NCBI RefSeq assembly: GCF_011045835.1
Contig: NZ_CP047349.1
Coordinates: 3,038,001 to 3,102,000 of the forward strand
Direction: 5' to 3'
DNA: 64,000 nucleotides
Origin: Proteus terrae subsp. cibarius
GTDB taxonomy: Bacteria > Pseudomonadota > Gammaproteobacteria > Enterobacterales > Enterobacteriaceae
Shown: positions 11,486 through 21,951 of the stretch, piece after piece
Numbering within the stretch: the stretch's first letter is position 1
Layout: every line of letters starts with the position of its first letter
Made by a program: the position numbers and the translations under genes
The notes under the pieces: model-generated
What the model was told of the DNA's origin: nothing
The model's database searches: none
The model's input: only the letters and a program-made list of their open reading frames with translations

Positions 11486-11507
11486 AGGGGGCCGATTGAG
11501 GCCCCCT
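11486..11507 (-). terminator. Hairpin in the rpsB-tsf intergenic region (possible attenuator)
   Basis: A GC-rich 8-bp perfect stem (AGGGGGCC/GGCCCCCT) encloses a 6-base loop between the rpsB stop and the tsf start. Only a short T-run follows on the minus strand, so partial termination is more likely than a full stop. That would set the S2:EF-Ts ratio. The stem is seen; the role is inference. Confidence 0.6.
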
Positions 11508-11560
11508 AACCAATATATAGCAATACCTGGTTAAATAAGGGCTCTTACGAGCATGCCTTA

Positions 11561-12295
<735 letters not shown>

Positions 12296-12372
12296 CTATA
12301 AATTTAAATTTGGGGTTATTTCGTCCACAAATCCCATACGACCGACTCATCAGCTGTAAAGGTTTAGCCTTT

Positions 12373-12397
12373 ACATAAGAGCACCCCGGCGTTATGT
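12373..12397 (-). promoter_or_regulatory. rpsB mRNA leader hairpin (candidate S2 autoregulatory element)
   Basis: In mRNA sense, a 6-bp stem (ACATAA/TTATGT) closes a 13-base GC-rich loop containing CGGGGTGC, about 85-110 bases upstream of the rpsB start. Enterobacterial rpsB leaders carry a conserved structure through which excess S2 represses its own operon. The stem and loop are seen; S2 binding is inferred from position and resemblance. Confidence 0.55.
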
Positions 12398-12883
12398 GTC
12401 GATTTGTGTGTGTAATTAACACAATTGAATGTTTCAGATTTACTGCCATTACTCACGGCGTGATGCAATAACAGAACTCCGGCGCGCTTTATACCATAAA
12501 TAACCTTAAGAAACCACTATTACTTACGATTGCTACGACCTTATCTGACATAAAAACACATCATTTAGGCAAAGAAAAAAACGAGATTAGTGCAGTGATA
12601 ATAAATATTGCTCTAATATCAATTTGCTAGGAAAACACCAAATAGAAAAGCGCAATATGTAAAGACAATCAGATTAAGAAGGCGTAATGTTCGTCATTAT
12701 TCTCGATATCAGACAGATTGCATACATCCTCTTTATTGGCACACCTACATTCTGCTGATATCATAAATGGTAATCAGAATTATTTCTCATCATCATTCAT
12801 TCAACCTGCAATACAAAATATGAATACAACAAAGCGTGTTATCTAATTCGTATTGTGGCTTTTAATCTAGACGAAGAACTCAA
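12398..12883. promoter_or_regulatory. Divergent rpsB/map intergenic region
   Basis: On the rpsB side, a -10-like TATAAA (12488-12493, minus strand) is followed by a GC-rich GCGCGCC discriminator, typical of promoters under stringent control, but no good -35 is visible. The region from 12500 to 12850 is AT-rich with no convincing ORF or RNA. It should hold the map promoter, which I could not place. Confidence 0.35.
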
Positions 12884-13681
12884 ATGGCTATTGTAATCAA
12901 GACAGAAGAAGATATTCAAAAAATGCGCGTCGCAGGTCGTCTTGCGGCAGAAGTTCTTGAAATTATCGCACCGTTCGTAAAACCAGGCGTAAACACCGCT
13001 GAATTAGACCGTATTTGTCACGAGCATATTGTTAACGCACAACAGGCTATTCCTGCTTGTCTTAACTATCATGGTTTCCCTAAATCAGTCTGTATTTCGG
13101 TTAACGATGTTATTTGCCACGGTATTCCTAGTGAAGAAAAAATCCTTAAAGATGGTGATATCGTTAATATTGACGTCACTGTCATTAAAGATGGTTTTCA
13201 TGGCGATACCTCAAAAATGTTTATTGTAGGTAAACCAACAATCCAAGGTGAACGCTTATGTCGTATCACTCAAGAAAGCCTCTACCTTGCTATTAAAATG
13301 GTTAAACCGGGCATTCGCTTACGTGAACTTGGCAAAGCAATTCAAAAATTTGTTGAAGGTCATGATTATTCTGTTGTTCGCGAATATTGCGGCCATGGCA
13401 TTGGTGAAGGATTCCATGAAGAACCTCAAGTTCTACACTATGATGCAGATGATAGCGGTGTTGTGTTACAAAAAGGCATGGCATTTACCATCGAGCCAAT
13501 GGTAAACACAGGTGATTACCGTATTCGTACAATGAAAGATGGCTGGACTGTTAAAACTAAAGACAGAGGTTGGTCAGCACAGTACGAGCATACATTAGTT
13601 GTTACCGATAATGGCTGCGAAATCATGACATTACGCAAAGAAGAAGAGCCATTTATTTCTGCAGTATTAGTCAACGAATAA
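12884..13681 (+). CDS. map: Methionine aminopeptidase, type I
   Basis: Map removes the initiator methionine from nascent proteins. All five metal ligands of the pita-bread fold are visible: Asp in NIDVTVIKDG and in DGFHGDTSKMF, His in GHGIGEGFHEEP, Glu in GMAFTIEPM, and Glu in QYEHTLVVTD. The substrate-pocket segment NYHGFPKSVCISVND is also present. The length of 265 aa is typical of the short type Ia enzyme. It is transcribed away from rpsB, and a terminator follows. Confidence 0.97.
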   Translation: MAIVIKTEEDIQKMRVAGRLAAEVLEIIAPFVKPGVNTAELDRICHEHIVNAQQAIPACLNYHGFPKSVCISVNDVICHGIPSEEKILKDGDIVNIDVTVIKDGFHGDTSKMFIVGKPTIQGERLCRITQESLYLAIKMVKPGIRLRELGKAIQKFVEGHDYSVVREYCGHGIGEGFHEEPQVLHYDADDSGVVLQKGMAFTIEPMVNTGDYRIRTMKDGWTVKTKDRGWSAQYEHTLVVTDNGCEIMTLRKEEEPFISAVLVNE

Positions 13682-13700
13682 GCTTCTTTAGCTAAAATGT

Positions 13701-13739
13701 AAAAGCGACATATTTTTTCGAGATGTGTCGCTTTTTTTA
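13701..13739 (+). terminator. Intrinsic terminator of map
   Basis: A stem of about 12 bp (AAAGCGACATAT with ATGTGTCGCTTT, one G-T pair) is followed by a run of seven T residues, about 20 bases after the map stop. Confidence 0.8.
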
Positions 13740-13834
13740 TTTTATTTGCTGCGAAATGGCAGAATAACTAGTCAGCTTATCGTTTTAACATTAGTCTTAA
13801 TGTCATAAGCAAACATTGAGAAAGAAGACGCATA

Positions 13835-16480
13835 ATGACTAATAAAAACGCATTTCAAACACCGCCCCCTTCCCCTTTTTTGCTGACAGAAAATACACAA
13901 AATTGTGCTGAACTTAAGCAATCAATTGAACAATTTCAAGCTTGGTTAACAGATGCTTTTCATCATGATGTTGATGTGGCTTTATTACTTCAGGCTCGTA
14001 GCCATTTCATTGATCAACTCTTAACGCAATTATGGCACTATACACAGCTATCTGATTATTCTGATCTTAGTATTATTGCTGTTGGTGGTTACGGTAGACA
14101 AGAATTACATCCGCTTTCTGATATTGACCTTCTCTTTTTAAGTGAAACACCTTTATCACCAGAGGCTGAAGAAAAAGTCAGCAAACTCATTGCACTACTG
14201 TGGGATGTACGTCTTGAAATTGGTGCCAGTGTTAGAACAATGGAAGAATGTCTTTTAGAAGGCCTTTCAGATTTAACGGTTGCAACAAACTTACTAGAAG
14301 CTCGCCTTATTTGTGGGAATAACCCGCTTTACCAGCAATTAATTAATCATATTTTTAGCCAAGGTTTTTGGCCATCACCAGATTTTTTCGCTGCAAAAGT
14401 TGAAGAACAAAAGCAAAGACATCAACGATATCATAGTACTAGTTACAATTTAGAACCTGATATCAAAAGTAGCCCCGGTGGACTGCGTGATATCCACACT
14501 TTAATTTGGGTAGCACATCGCCATTTTGGTGCAACATCAGTTTCTGAAATGGTTAATTTTGGCTTTTTGACACCAGCAGAAGGGCAAGAGTTATTAGAGT
14601 GTCAATACACACTATGGAAAATTCGTTTTGCTCTCCATCTTGTACTTTCTCGCTATGACAATCGACTTTTGTTTGATAGACAACTCAACGTTGCCCAACT
14701 TTTAAATTATAAAGGTGAAGGCAATCAGCCGGTTGAAAAAATGATGAAGGATTATTATCGCGTAACTCGTCGTGTTAGTGAGTTAAATGATATGTTACTT
14801 CAGCTATTTGACGAAGCTATACTTGCTCTGCAACCTAATGTAAAACCGCGTCCATTAGACAGTGAATTTCAGCTACGAGGTTCATTAATTGATGTTGTTG
14901 ATGACAGTTGCTTCCTTGATGATCCTATCGCTATTATGCGTCTCTTTTTGCGTATGGCTGAGCATAAAGAAATTACTGGAATTTATTCAACAACACTCCG
15001 CCATTTACGTTATGCTCGCCGACATTTAGTACAGCCTTTATGTGAGTACCCACTCGCACGTCAAGTTTTTATGCAGATATTACGCCACCCTCGTGCGGTT
15101 TCTGGTGCATTTGTCCCAATGCATAAACACAGTGTACTTGCGGCTTATTTCCCGCAATGGAATAATATTGTAGGCCAAATGCAGTTTGATTTATTTCATG
15201 CCTACACCGTTGATGAACATACTATTCGTGTTTTACAAAAACTTGAAAGCTTTGCTTCTTATGAAAACCATGAAAAACATCCGCTTTGTGTTGATATTTA
15301 TCCCAAACTTCCTCAACTTGAATTACTACGTTTAGCTGCACTTTTTCATGATATTGCCAAAGGTCGCCATGGTGACCATTCTATATTAGGCGCTCAAGAC
15401 GTTGCTCACTTTGCTCAGCAGCATGGTTTAAATCAGAGAGAATCAACCTTAGTTGAGTGGCTTGTTAGTCATCACTTACTTATGTCTGTCACCGCGCAAC
15501 GACGCGATATTCAAGATCCTGACATTATTTTTCAGTTTGCATCAGAAGTAAAAAATGAAAGCCGATTACGTTATCTTTTGTGCTTAACTGTTGCTGATAT
15601 CTGTGCGACCAACAGTAGCCTATGGAATAGCTGGAAACAGAGCTTATTACGTGAACTTTTTCTATCAACAGAAAACCAGTTACGCCAAGGTATGCATTCT
15701 ATTCCCGACCTACGTGAACGTATTCGACATCATCGTTTGCAAGCACTAACTATTTTACGAATGGAACAAGTCGATGAAGAGAAATTGCAAACAATTTGGG
15801 GGCGTTGCCATGCCGACTATTTTTTACGGCATACCCCAGAACAAATTGCATGGCATGCACTTGCATTAATTGAGCATAATAGCGCCGAACCAATGGTGCT
15901 AATCAGTCAACAAACTGAACATGGTGGTACTGAAATCTTTATTTGGTGTGCAGATAGACCTTCCCTTTTTGCATCTGTTGCAGGAGAATTAGATAGACGC
16001 AATTTAAGTATCCATAACGCTCAAATTTTTACTAACCGCGATAATATGGCTATGGATACTTTTATTGTGTTAGAGCCTAATGGTAAACCGCTGGCGATTG
16101 ATAGATATAATGCTATTCGTAACGCATTGATCCAAGTAGTATCCGCCCCTTATAACGCCAATGCCAAAACTCGCTCATTACCTGCCAAATTGCGCCATTT
16201 TGACGTTCCAACAAAAATTAATTTTATAGCCTCTAATCATAATAAACGCACCTATATGGAACTATTTGCACGAGATCGCCCAGGATTATTAGCAATTATT
16301 GGTAAAGTTTTTGCTGATCTTTCACTTTCATTGCATGGTGCTCGAATAACCACAATAGGTGAACGTGTTGAGGATTTCTTTGTATTAACCGATAGCGAAA
16401 ATAAGGCATTAAACCAAAAAATGAAGGATGAAGTCGTAGAAAGGTTGACAAAAGCCCTAGTTTCAAAGGATAAAATATAG
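13835..16480 (+). CDS. glnD: Bifunctional uridylyltransferase / uridylyl-removing enzyme GlnD
   Basis: GlnD senses glutamine and uridylylates or de-uridylylates the PII proteins GlnB/GlnK, setting glutamine synthetase activity and NtrC signalling. The 881-residue chain has the nucleotidyltransferase motif [19 protein letters not shown] (about 87-105). An HD hydrolase domain follows with [17 protein letters not shown] (about 505-520), then two ACT domains that bind glutamine at the C-terminus (about 690-770 and 800-875). All catalytic motifs are intact. dapD follows after 34 bases. Confidence 0.96.
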   Translation: MTNKNAFQTPPPSPFLLTENTQNCAELKQSIEQFQAWLTDAFHHDVDVALLLQARSHFIDQLLTQLWHYTQLSDYSDLSIIAVGGYGRQELHPLSDIDLLFLSETPLSPEAEEKVSKLIALLWDVRLEIGASVRTMEECLLEGLSDLTVATNLLEARLICGNNPLYQQLINHIFSQGFWPSPDFFAAKVEEQKQRHQRYHSTSYNLEPDIKSSPGGLRDIHTLIWVAHRHFGATSVSEMVNFGFLTPAEGQELLECQYTLWKIRFALHLVLSRYDNRLLFDRQLNVAQLLNYKGEGNQPVEKMMKDYYRVTRRVSELNDMLLQLFDEAILALQPNVKPRPLDSEFQLRGSLIDVVDDSCFLDDPIAIMRLFLRMAEHKEITGIYSTTLRHLRYARRHLVQPLCEYPLARQVFMQILRHPRAVSGAFVPMHKHSVLAAYFPQWNNIVGQMQFDLFHAYTVDEHTIRVLQKLESFASYENHEKHPLCVDIYPKLPQLELLRLAALFHDIAKGRHGDHSILGAQDVAHFAQQHGLNQRESTLVEWLVSHHLLMSVTAQRRDIQDPDIIFQFASEVKNESRLRYLLCLTVADICATNSSLWNSWKQSLLRELFLSTENQLRQGMHSIPDLRERIRHHRLQALTILRMEQVDEEKLQTIWGRCHADYFLRHTPEQIAWHALALIEHNSAEPMVLISQQTEHGGTEIFIWCADRPSLFASVAGELDRRNLSIHNAQIFTNRDNMAMDTFIVLEPNGKPLAIDRYNAIRNALIQVVSAPYNANAKTRSLPAKLRHFDVPTKINFIASNHNKRTYMELFARDRPGLLAIIGKVFADLSLSLHGARITTIGERVEDFFVLTDSENKALNQKMKDEVVERLTKALVSKDKI

Positions 16481-16514
16481 GAACCCACGACAATACATAT
16501 AGGAAATACTATTG

Positions 16515-17339
16515 ATGCAAGCATTACAATCTATTATTGATAACGCCTTCGAACATCGTGCAGATATCACTCCAAACAATGTTGAGCCTCATATTCGAGA
16601 TGCCATTAATAACGTTATTGCACTGCTAGACAGCGGAAAACTGCGTGTCGCAGAAAAAATTGACGGTCAGTGGGTGACTCATCAATGGTTAAAAAAAGCG
16701 GTTCTACTCTCTTTTCGTATTAATCACAATCAAGTGATAGATGGCAGTGAAAGTCGCTATTTTGACAAAGTGCCTATGAAGTTCGCTGATTATGACCAAG
16801 CTCGTTTTGAAAAAGAAGGTTTTCGTGTTGTTCCCCCTGCAGCGGTTAGACAAGGGGCTTACATCGCCCACAATACTGTATTAATGCCATCTTATGTCAA
16901 CATTGGTGCTTACGTCGATGAAGGTAGTATGGTTGATACATGGGCAACGGTAGGTTCATGTGCTCAAATCGGTAAAAATGTCCATCTCTCTGGCGGTGTT
17001 GGTATTGGTGGCGTTTTAGAACCGCTACAAGCAAATCCAACCATTATTGAAGATAACTGCTTTATTGGTGCTCGCTCTGAAATTGTTGAGGGTGTGATTG
17101 TCGAAGAAGGCGCTGTTATTTCAATGGGTGTTTATATTGGTCAAAGTACCAAAATTTATGACAGAGAAACAGGCGAAGTGCATTATGGCCGAGTTCCTGC
17201 CGGCTCTGTTGTTGTATCAGGTAATTTACCTTCGAAAGATGGAAGCTATAGCCTTTACTGTGCCGTTATCGTGAAAAAAGTTGATGCTAAAACACGTGGA
17301 AAAGTAGGTATTAATGAATTGTTAAGAACTATCGACTAA
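16515..17339 (+). CDS. dapD: 2,3,4,5-tetrahydropyridine-2,6-dicarboxylate N-succinyltransferase
   Basis: DapD transfers succinyl from succinyl-CoA to tetrahydrodipicolinate in the lysine/diaminopimelate pathway. The ATG start (274 aa, beginning [18 protein letters not shown]) matches the family; an in-frame TTG one codon upstream is unnecessary. An N-terminal helical domain is followed by left-handed beta-helix hexapeptide repeats (about 105-235) and the conserved [19 protein letters not shown] segment. AGGAAA lies about 10 bases before the start. Confidence 0.96.
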   Translation: MQALQSIIDNAFEHRADITPNNVEPHIRDAINNVIALLDSGKLRVAEKIDGQWVTHQWLKKAVLLSFRINHNQVIDGSESRYFDKVPMKFADYDQARFEKEGFRVVPPAAVRQGAYIAHNTVLMPSYVNIGAYVDEGSMVDTWATVGSCAQIGKNVHLSGGVGIGGVLEPLQANPTIIEDNCFIGARSEIVEGVIVEEGAVISMGVYIGQSTKIYDRETGEVHYGRVPAGSVVVSGNLPSKDGSYSLYCAVIVKKVDAKTRGKVGINELLRTID

Positions 17340-17409
17340 TATAAGAACAGCGGATAGAATTCATTCTGTTCGCTATTCTTTCACTCATCTTTCTATCAGG
17401 TGCCAATAT

Positions 17410-17796
17410 ATGTACGATAATTTAAAAAATTTAGGGATCCCGCATCCTGAAGATATTGACCGCTATACCCTGCGCCAAGAAGCTAACAACGATATTTTAA
17501 AAATCTATTTTCGCAAAGATAAAGGTGAATTCTTTGCAAAAAGCGTAAAATTTAAATACCCACGCCAACGTAAAACGATTTCTGATGGTCAATCAGGACA
17601 AGGTTTTAAAGAAGTAAATGAAATCAATACTAACTTACGTTATGTTATTGAAGAATTAGATCAAATTTGCCAACAAGACCAAGTAGAAGTCGATTTAAAG
17701 CATAAAATCCTAGATGACTTACGCCACCTTGAGCATGTTGTAGCAAATAAAATTGCTGAAATTGAAGCTGACTTAGAAAAGCTGACTCGCCGTTAA
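17410..17796 (+). CDS. yaeH: Conserved hypothetical protein, YaeH (DUF3461) family
   Basis: This small cytosolic protein (128 aa) matches the YaeH/DUF3461 family, whose function is not established. It has no signal peptide or membrane segment. It is rich in charged residues and ends in a long probable helix or coiled coil (about 75-128, [20 protein letters not shown]). It follows dapD by about 70 bases as in other enterics, and a terminator lies downstream. Confidence 0.9.
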   Translation: MYDNLKNLGIPHPEDIDRYTLRQEANNDILKIYFRKDKGEFFAKSVKFKYPRQRKTISDGQSGQGFKEVNEINTNLRYVIEELDQICQQDQVEVDLKHKILDDLRHLEHVVANKIAEIEADLEKLTRR

Positions 17797-17837
17797 TAAC
17801 ATGTAATTTTAGCTAATATGCATGTTAGTGCTATAAA

Positions 17838-17884
17838 ACACACCGCTTACTTACTGTATAAAGCAGAAACAAGCGGTGTTTTTA
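17838..17884 (+). terminator. Intrinsic terminator of the dapD-yaeH unit
   Basis: A 9-bp stem (ACACCGCTT/AAGCGGTGT) with a 22-base loop is followed by five T residues, about 45 bases after yaeH. Confidence 0.65.
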
Positions 17885-17942
17885 AAATCAAAAATATTAT
17901 TCATTATTCTGTTAACCAACTAATTATTGGATTATTTTCTAT

Positions 17943-18386
17943 TTAATCTAATAGGTTAACCCAATTTTCAAGCCAATCTATCGCAAATACTTCAGGCTCT
18001 GCAACATCCATACCATCTATTTTCAATATTTCACCGATACGTTTTGCTTGGTGCTCTTGTAACAATTCATCAAATTTCATCCCCGCACCACAAAAATGGT
18101 CATAACTACTGTCACCTAAAGCAATTAAGCCGTAACTTAAGTGTGGCTGATGCCCCAGATTATCACGCAGTTTATGAAATAGAGGAGCAATAGTATCAGG
18201 TAGATCACCTTGCCCAGTACTTGAGGTTATTACAAGTACTATCGAATATTTTTCCCAATCCGTAAGAGTACCTTCTTCATAAACATTAGCTTGATGATTA
18301 TGCTCAAGTAAAATACGTTGAGCCTCTTCAGCAACCGCTAATGAATTTCCGTAAACTGTACCTACAAAAATACCGATTTTAGCCAT
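17943..18386 (-). CDS. yqcA: Flavodoxin-like protein YqcA
   Basis: This short-chain flavodoxin-fold protein (147 aa) is predicted to bind FMN. The phosphate-binding loop is IFVGTVYGNS at the N-terminus, and TSSTGQGDLPD and ALGDSSYDHFCGAG are the other FMN loops. Physiological partners are not defined. In E. coli yqcA follows truC directly in one operon; here about 3.5 kb of inserted DNA separates them, so yqcA must now use another promoter. AGGTAA lies just upstream of the ATG. Confidence 0.93.
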   Translation of the reverse strand: MAKIGIFVGTVYGNSLAVAEEAQRILLEHNHQANVYEEGTLTDWEKYSIVLVITSSTGQGDLPDTIAPLFHKLRDNLGHQPHLSYGLIALGDSSYDHFCGAGMKFDELLQEHQAKRIGEILKIDGMDVAEPEVFAIDWLENWVNLLD

Positions 18387-18568
18387 AATGATTACCTATT
18401 TTATGCGGTTTAAAATTCAATAAACTTAGTTTTCCTAACATATAGAAATTTAATCTTTATCTCAAGCTTCAGTATCTTTAATTACTTAATCTCATCATCA
18501 AACCCATTAGAATTAATAAAATATTTATTATTAATAACATCTTAGTTATCAATAACTCCTTTATGCCC

Positions 18569-18760
18569 TTATTTAACAATCAGCATATTAAAAATTTTAT
18601 TCCATTCTTTTCTTTCTTTTGAAAAAAACCAAAGAATATCATCTTTAGGTTTTGATTCTTTTAAAGTTTTTGTTATTAGTTTATTAGCCCACTCGGGTAG
18701 TTTTCTATTTTTAAAATCATCGCTATTCAATATGACATTTAAATTCTCGTGCATTAGCAT
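18569..18760 (-). CDS. Small ORF of 63 codons: in-frame continuation of the upstream orphan gene
   Basis: This frame is exactly in phase with the 426-codon orphan upstream, separated only by that gene's TGA and 11 sense codons. Its composition is the same: Lys/Asn/Ile-rich and very AT-rich, with WANKLITKTLKESKPKDD and FFSKERKEWNKIFNMLIVK. No good ribosome-binding site precedes its ATG. I read it as the severed or read-through C-terminus of one roughly 500-residue protein rather than an independent gene. No function recognised. Confidence 0.4.
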   Translation of the reverse strand: MLMHENLNVILNSDDFKNRKLPEWANKLITKTLKESKPKDDILWFFSKERKEWNKIFNMLIVK

Positions 18761-18793
18761 TATATTATCATGCGCTTTATTATTGATATCTAG

Positions 18794-20074
18794 TCATTTT
18801 TGATATGATTTAGGAAAAAGAAATTTATATGCTTTAGAAAAAAAACCATTATAACTCTCTCGAACATTATTATTAGCACAAAGTACTAAAGCTATTTTAT
18901 TAATATCCAATAAAATATTTTCTTTTGGTATTTCATTATTAATCCCAGCAGGGTATTTTTTCAATTTATTATCTAAACTTTTTAACAGTGAAATTTGTCT
19001 ACCATTAACCGATTCAAAAAAAATAAAATATTCATTTTTTATACACTTTATTTTTTCCAAACTAGATTTTAATTCTTTTAATTTATCAATCCCATTTATT
19101 TCTTTAGTCGAATTTAATCTACTAATAATAATTATCTCATTATTAAATTCCGTTTCCTTTTCACTTAATATATCAAGATTTATTTTAGATAGATCATTAT
19201 ATTCTAATAGATCAACAAGTTTATTTTCTGCTAAGGTTGTATCAATTGTTTTTTTCTTATTAATTATTATTTTAGAAGATAACTCACTTTCAATTAATTT
19301 AATTTCACCTTGAATATTTTCAATTTCACATTGAATTTTTTCAGTTTTTTTAATTTTGTTTTCAAATATATTAAAATTCGAAAGTGGGGTCGAAAGTGGA
19401 ATATCAACCTCACTATTATCCTCCTGATTGCCTTTTATTTCCTCTTCTATTTTCATAATAGATATATTAAATCCATAAAAACCAACATTATTATTTTCAA
19501 ATGAAAATAAATTAAAAAACTTATTCCCTTTATTACTCTTATTGTCTAAATTATCATTAATATCATCTAATTTGTAAAACTCACCATTATTATTTATAAA
19601 ACTATTTATAATTGGATTTTTATCATTAAAAACCACATCATTAAAAGAACTCGTATTATAAATACCTTTTTTCATTTTAGTAAAAAAACTTTCCTTTTTT
19701 TTATAAGAAAGTAATCCATTAAATATCTTTTTTATATCACAAACATCATTAATTTTTTTCACACTAATTATTTTATCTTTATTATCAAAAAAAGCCTCAA
19801 CCCTCCCAGAAATAATCCTATCATTTAGTTTTTTTAGATGTTCTTTATTTTCACCATGATTAGTATATTTATCAATTGAATTGTCTAATTCTTTTTTTAT
19901 ATTACTTAATAAGAACTTTTTATCTTTATTAGCAATAAAAATATTATCATTTCCTTTGTTAAAAAAAAGTGAAACACTATTTTTATCGAACTCAATACTC
20001 TCTTTATTTGTTTTATCATTTATATCTGTTATGGATAATAAAAAACCTCTGTGACTATTTATGAAGGTAGGCAT
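18794..20074 (-). CDS. Orphan hypothetical protein, very AT-rich, ending at an in-frame TGA
   Basis: I do not recognise a family. The 426-residue protein is very rich in Lys, Asn, Ile, Ser and Glu. It has no signal peptide or clear membrane segment, and the N-terminus is MPTFINSHRGFLLSITDIND. Residues about 235-350 are heptad-like and charged, probably coiled coil (KIKKTEKIQCEIENIQGEI). A strong GGAG lies 7 bases before the ATG. GC content is roughly 20-25% by eye, far below the neighbours, suggesting horizontal origin. It lies with ptsG between truC and yqcA. The frame continues past the TGA for 74 codons. Size, composition and lone position would suit a secreted effector or toxin-like cargo gene, but this is speculation. 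Confidence 0.7.
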   Translation of the reverse strand: MPTFINSHRGFLLSITDINDKTNKESIEFDKNSVSLFFNKGNDNIFIANKDKKFLLSNIKKELDNSIDKYTNHGENKEHLKKLNDRIISGRVEAFFDNKDKIISVKKINDVCDIKKIFNGLLSYKKKESFFTKMKKGIYNTSSFNDVVFNDKNPIINSFINNNGEFYKLDDINDNLDNKSNKGNKFFNLFSFENNNVGFYGFNISIMKIEEEIKGNQEDNSEVDIPLSTPLSNFNIFENKIKKTEKIQCEIENIQGEIKLIESELSSKIIINKKKTIDTTLAENKLVDLLEYNDLSKINLDILSEKETEFNNEIIIISRLNSTKEINGIDKLKELKSSLEKIKCIKNEYFIFFESVNGRQISLLKSLDNKLKKYPAGINNEIPKENILLDINKIALVLCANNNVRESYNGFFSKAYKFLFPKSYQK

Positions 20075-20136
20075 GATATCTCTCCACTCTGTTTAATACT
20101 TAACAGAATGTCATAGCCAGCATCAATATTATTGCA

Positions 20137-20174
20137 ATAAAAAAGCACTCCCTATTTTAATATGGGAGTGCTTT
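20137..20174 (-). terminator. Intrinsic terminator of ptsG
   Basis: A perfect 11-bp stem (AAAGCACTCCC/GGGAGTGCTTT) with an 11-base loop is followed on the minus strand by about six T residues. It lies about 30 bases after the ptsG stop and separates ptsG from the orphan gene. A weak promoter for the orphan (TTGCAA, 16 bases, TATGAC) overlaps the downstream edge. Confidence 0.8.
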
Positions 20175-20203
20175 ATGATTTAATATTACAATCAATAAGT
20201 TAT

Positions 20204-21649
20204 TTATTCAGCACTATCCAAAGACCTTATATATTCATCCATTTCAGTTTTTAGATTATCTGACTTAGGGCCAAAAATGGCTTGAATACCCGATCCAACG
20301 ACCACTACACCAGCAGCACCTAATCTTTTCAACTCATCACGATCGACTTTTTCAATTTCTTTAACACCAATACGTAAACGAGTAATACAAGCATCCAAAC
20401 TACTGATATTGTCTTTACCACCAAATGCAACGACTAAAGATTGCCCCATAGCACTTTTATCTGCTTGTTTCGCGTTTTTATCTTCCACTTCTCTACCTGG
20501 TGTTTTCAGGTTTAGTTTCACGATTAAGAAACGGAAAATAGAGTAATATGTTATCGCATAAAGTATGCCAATAATTGGGAACAGATACAGTTTACTGCTG
20601 TTGCCACTTAATACGATAAAGTCAATTAAGCCATGAGAGAAACTTGTACCATCACGCATACCTAACAAAATACAAATAACAAATGCTAAGCCAGCTAAAA
20701 TAGCGTGAATAACATAAAGAATAGGAGCAACGAACATAAATGAGAATTCGATAGGTTCAGTGATCCCTGTTAAAAAGGCAGTTAATGCCGCAGAAATCAT
20801 AATACCACCCACTTTTACACGATTCTCAGGGCGTGCTGAATGCCAAATCGCAATAGCTGCAGCAGGTAAACCAAACATCTTAAATAGAAAACCACCTGAT
20901 AACATACCTGCAGTTGGGTCACCAGCCATATAGCGAGGAATATCGCCGTGGAAGACTTGTCCTGCACTATTTACATATTCACCCACTTGCATTTGGAACG
21001 GCACGTTCCAAATATGGTGTAAACCAAATGGCACTAACGCTCGCTCTACAACACCATAAATACCAAAAGCAACAGCAGGATTTTGATATGCAGCCCACTC
21101 AGAAAAACGTTGAATTGCTGTACCAATAGGAGGCCAAATAAAGGCTAAAATAATCCCAACAAAAATAGCGATTAAGCCAGAAATAATAGGAACAAAACGT
21201 TTTCCTGCAAAAAAGCCCAAATACTCAGGCAATTTAATTCGATAAAAACGGTTAAACATCGAAGCGGCAATAATACCCGCAATGATCCCCCCTAATACCC
21301 CTGTATCAGTAAGATGTTGAGCCTCAATTTCTGCTGGAGTTAAACCTAAAACCCAAGGAGCAACTACAATCATGGTTTTAGACATGATACCGTAAGCAAC
21401 TACAGAGGCCAGCGCTGATACCCCGTCATTATTGGTAAAACCTAACGCAACACCAATAGCAAAAATAAGTGGCATATTAGAGAAAACCGAACCACCAGCC
21501 TCTGCCATAACTTGGGAAACAGAAGATGGGATCCATGAAAGATCAGCAGAACCAACCCCTAATAAAATACCGGCAATAGGCAGTACGGATACCGGTAACA
21601 TCAAGGACTTTCCGATTTTTTGTAAAACAACAAATAGGTTTTTAAACAT
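20204..21649 (-). CDS. ptsG: PTS glucose-specific enzyme IICB, PtsG
   Basis: PtsG imports and phosphorylates glucose across the inner membrane, receiving phosphate from EIIA-Glc. The EIIC domain (about 1-390) has many hydrophobic segments and the family landmarks [37 protein letters not shown] and GITEPIEF. The EIIB domain follows a linker with KTPGRE, and LDACITRLR carries the phosphorylated Cys near residue 425. At 481 aa it is complete and close to E. coli PtsG throughout. A GGGAG site precedes the start by 8 bases. Its position between truC and yqcA is unusual. Confidence 0.94.
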   Translation of the reverse strand: MFKNLFVVLQKIGKSLMLPVSVLPIAGILLGVGSADLSWIPSSVSQVMAEAGGSVFSNMPLIFAIGVALGFTNNDGVSALASVVAYGIMSKTMIVVAPWVLGLTPAEIEAQHLTDTGVLGGIIAGIIAASMFNRFYRIKLPEYLGFFAGKRFVPIISGLIAIFVGIILAFIWPPIGTAIQRFSEWAAYQNPAVAFGIYGVVERALVPFGLHHIWNVPFQMQVGEYVNSAGQVFHGDIPRYMAGDPTAGMLSGGFLFKMFGLPAAAIAIWHSARPENRVKVGGIMISAALTAFLTGITEPIEFSFMFVAPILYVIHAILAGLAFVICILLGMRDGTSFSHGLIDFIVLSGNSSKLYLFPIIGILYAITYYSIFRFLIVKLNLKTPGREVEDKNAKQADKSAMGQSLVVAFGGKDNISSLDACITRLRIGVKEIEKVDRDELKRLGAAGVVVVGSGIQAIFGPKSDNLKTEMDEYIRSLDSAE

Positions 21650-21951
21650 CGAGCAGACTCCCGGAATGTGGGTTTTTATATGTTGTAAGTTTTTATTTGT
21701 TTAAAGTAGTGTGGGTTTTATTTCATAAACTTATCTAATGATAAGGCTTATTTATTTTACATCATAAAATAAATCGCTTGATGAATACATGATAGCTGTC
21801 ACGTTTCAAAACATGTGATCAGATCAATTAATAGAATTATATATTTTACAAATAGTTAAAATAAACTACAAATTTGCGCAAACTATCAAGACTTAAGTAA
21901 AAAAGCCTTGATAGTCACAAAATGAAATCAATAATTAAAATAAGAAAGGAA
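21650..21951 (-). promoter_or_regulatory. ptsG upstream region
   Basis: About 300 AT-rich bases between truC and ptsG. Several A/T-rich -10-like hexamers occur near 21670-21690, but no promoter stands out. A CRP half-site (TGTGA at 21814-21818) is followed by an imperfect second half at the wrong spacing. E. coli ptsG is controlled by CRP and Mlc; I cannot claim either site here. Confidence 0.3.
21882..21915 (-). terminator. Stem-loop downstream of truC (weak terminator candidate)
   Basis: A perfect 9-bp inverted repeat (ACTATCAAG/CTTGATAGT) with a 16-base loop lies about 35-70 bases after the truC stop. The following T-run is poor, so termination is uncertain. Confidence 0.4.

Noticed and set aside
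18569..18760. The 63-codon ORF as an independent small gene
   Set aside because: No ribosome-binding site, and it is exactly in frame with the upstream gene beyond one TGA. Continuation of that gene is the simpler reading, although the ORF is listed for completeness.
18794..18796. The in-frame TGA as a selenocysteine codon
   Set aside because: I saw no selenocysteine insertion hairpin after it, no selenoprotein context, and the flanking residues match no known selenoprotein.
19310..19504. Plus-strand hydrophobic ORF opposite the orphan gene
   Set aside because: A Phe/Ile-rich frame is the expected complement of Lys/Asn-rich coding DNA; no ribosome-binding site or homology was recognised.
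21811..21830. CRP site in front of ptsG
   Set aside because: Only one TGTGA half is good; the second half is mis-spaced. It cannot be claimed from sequence alone.
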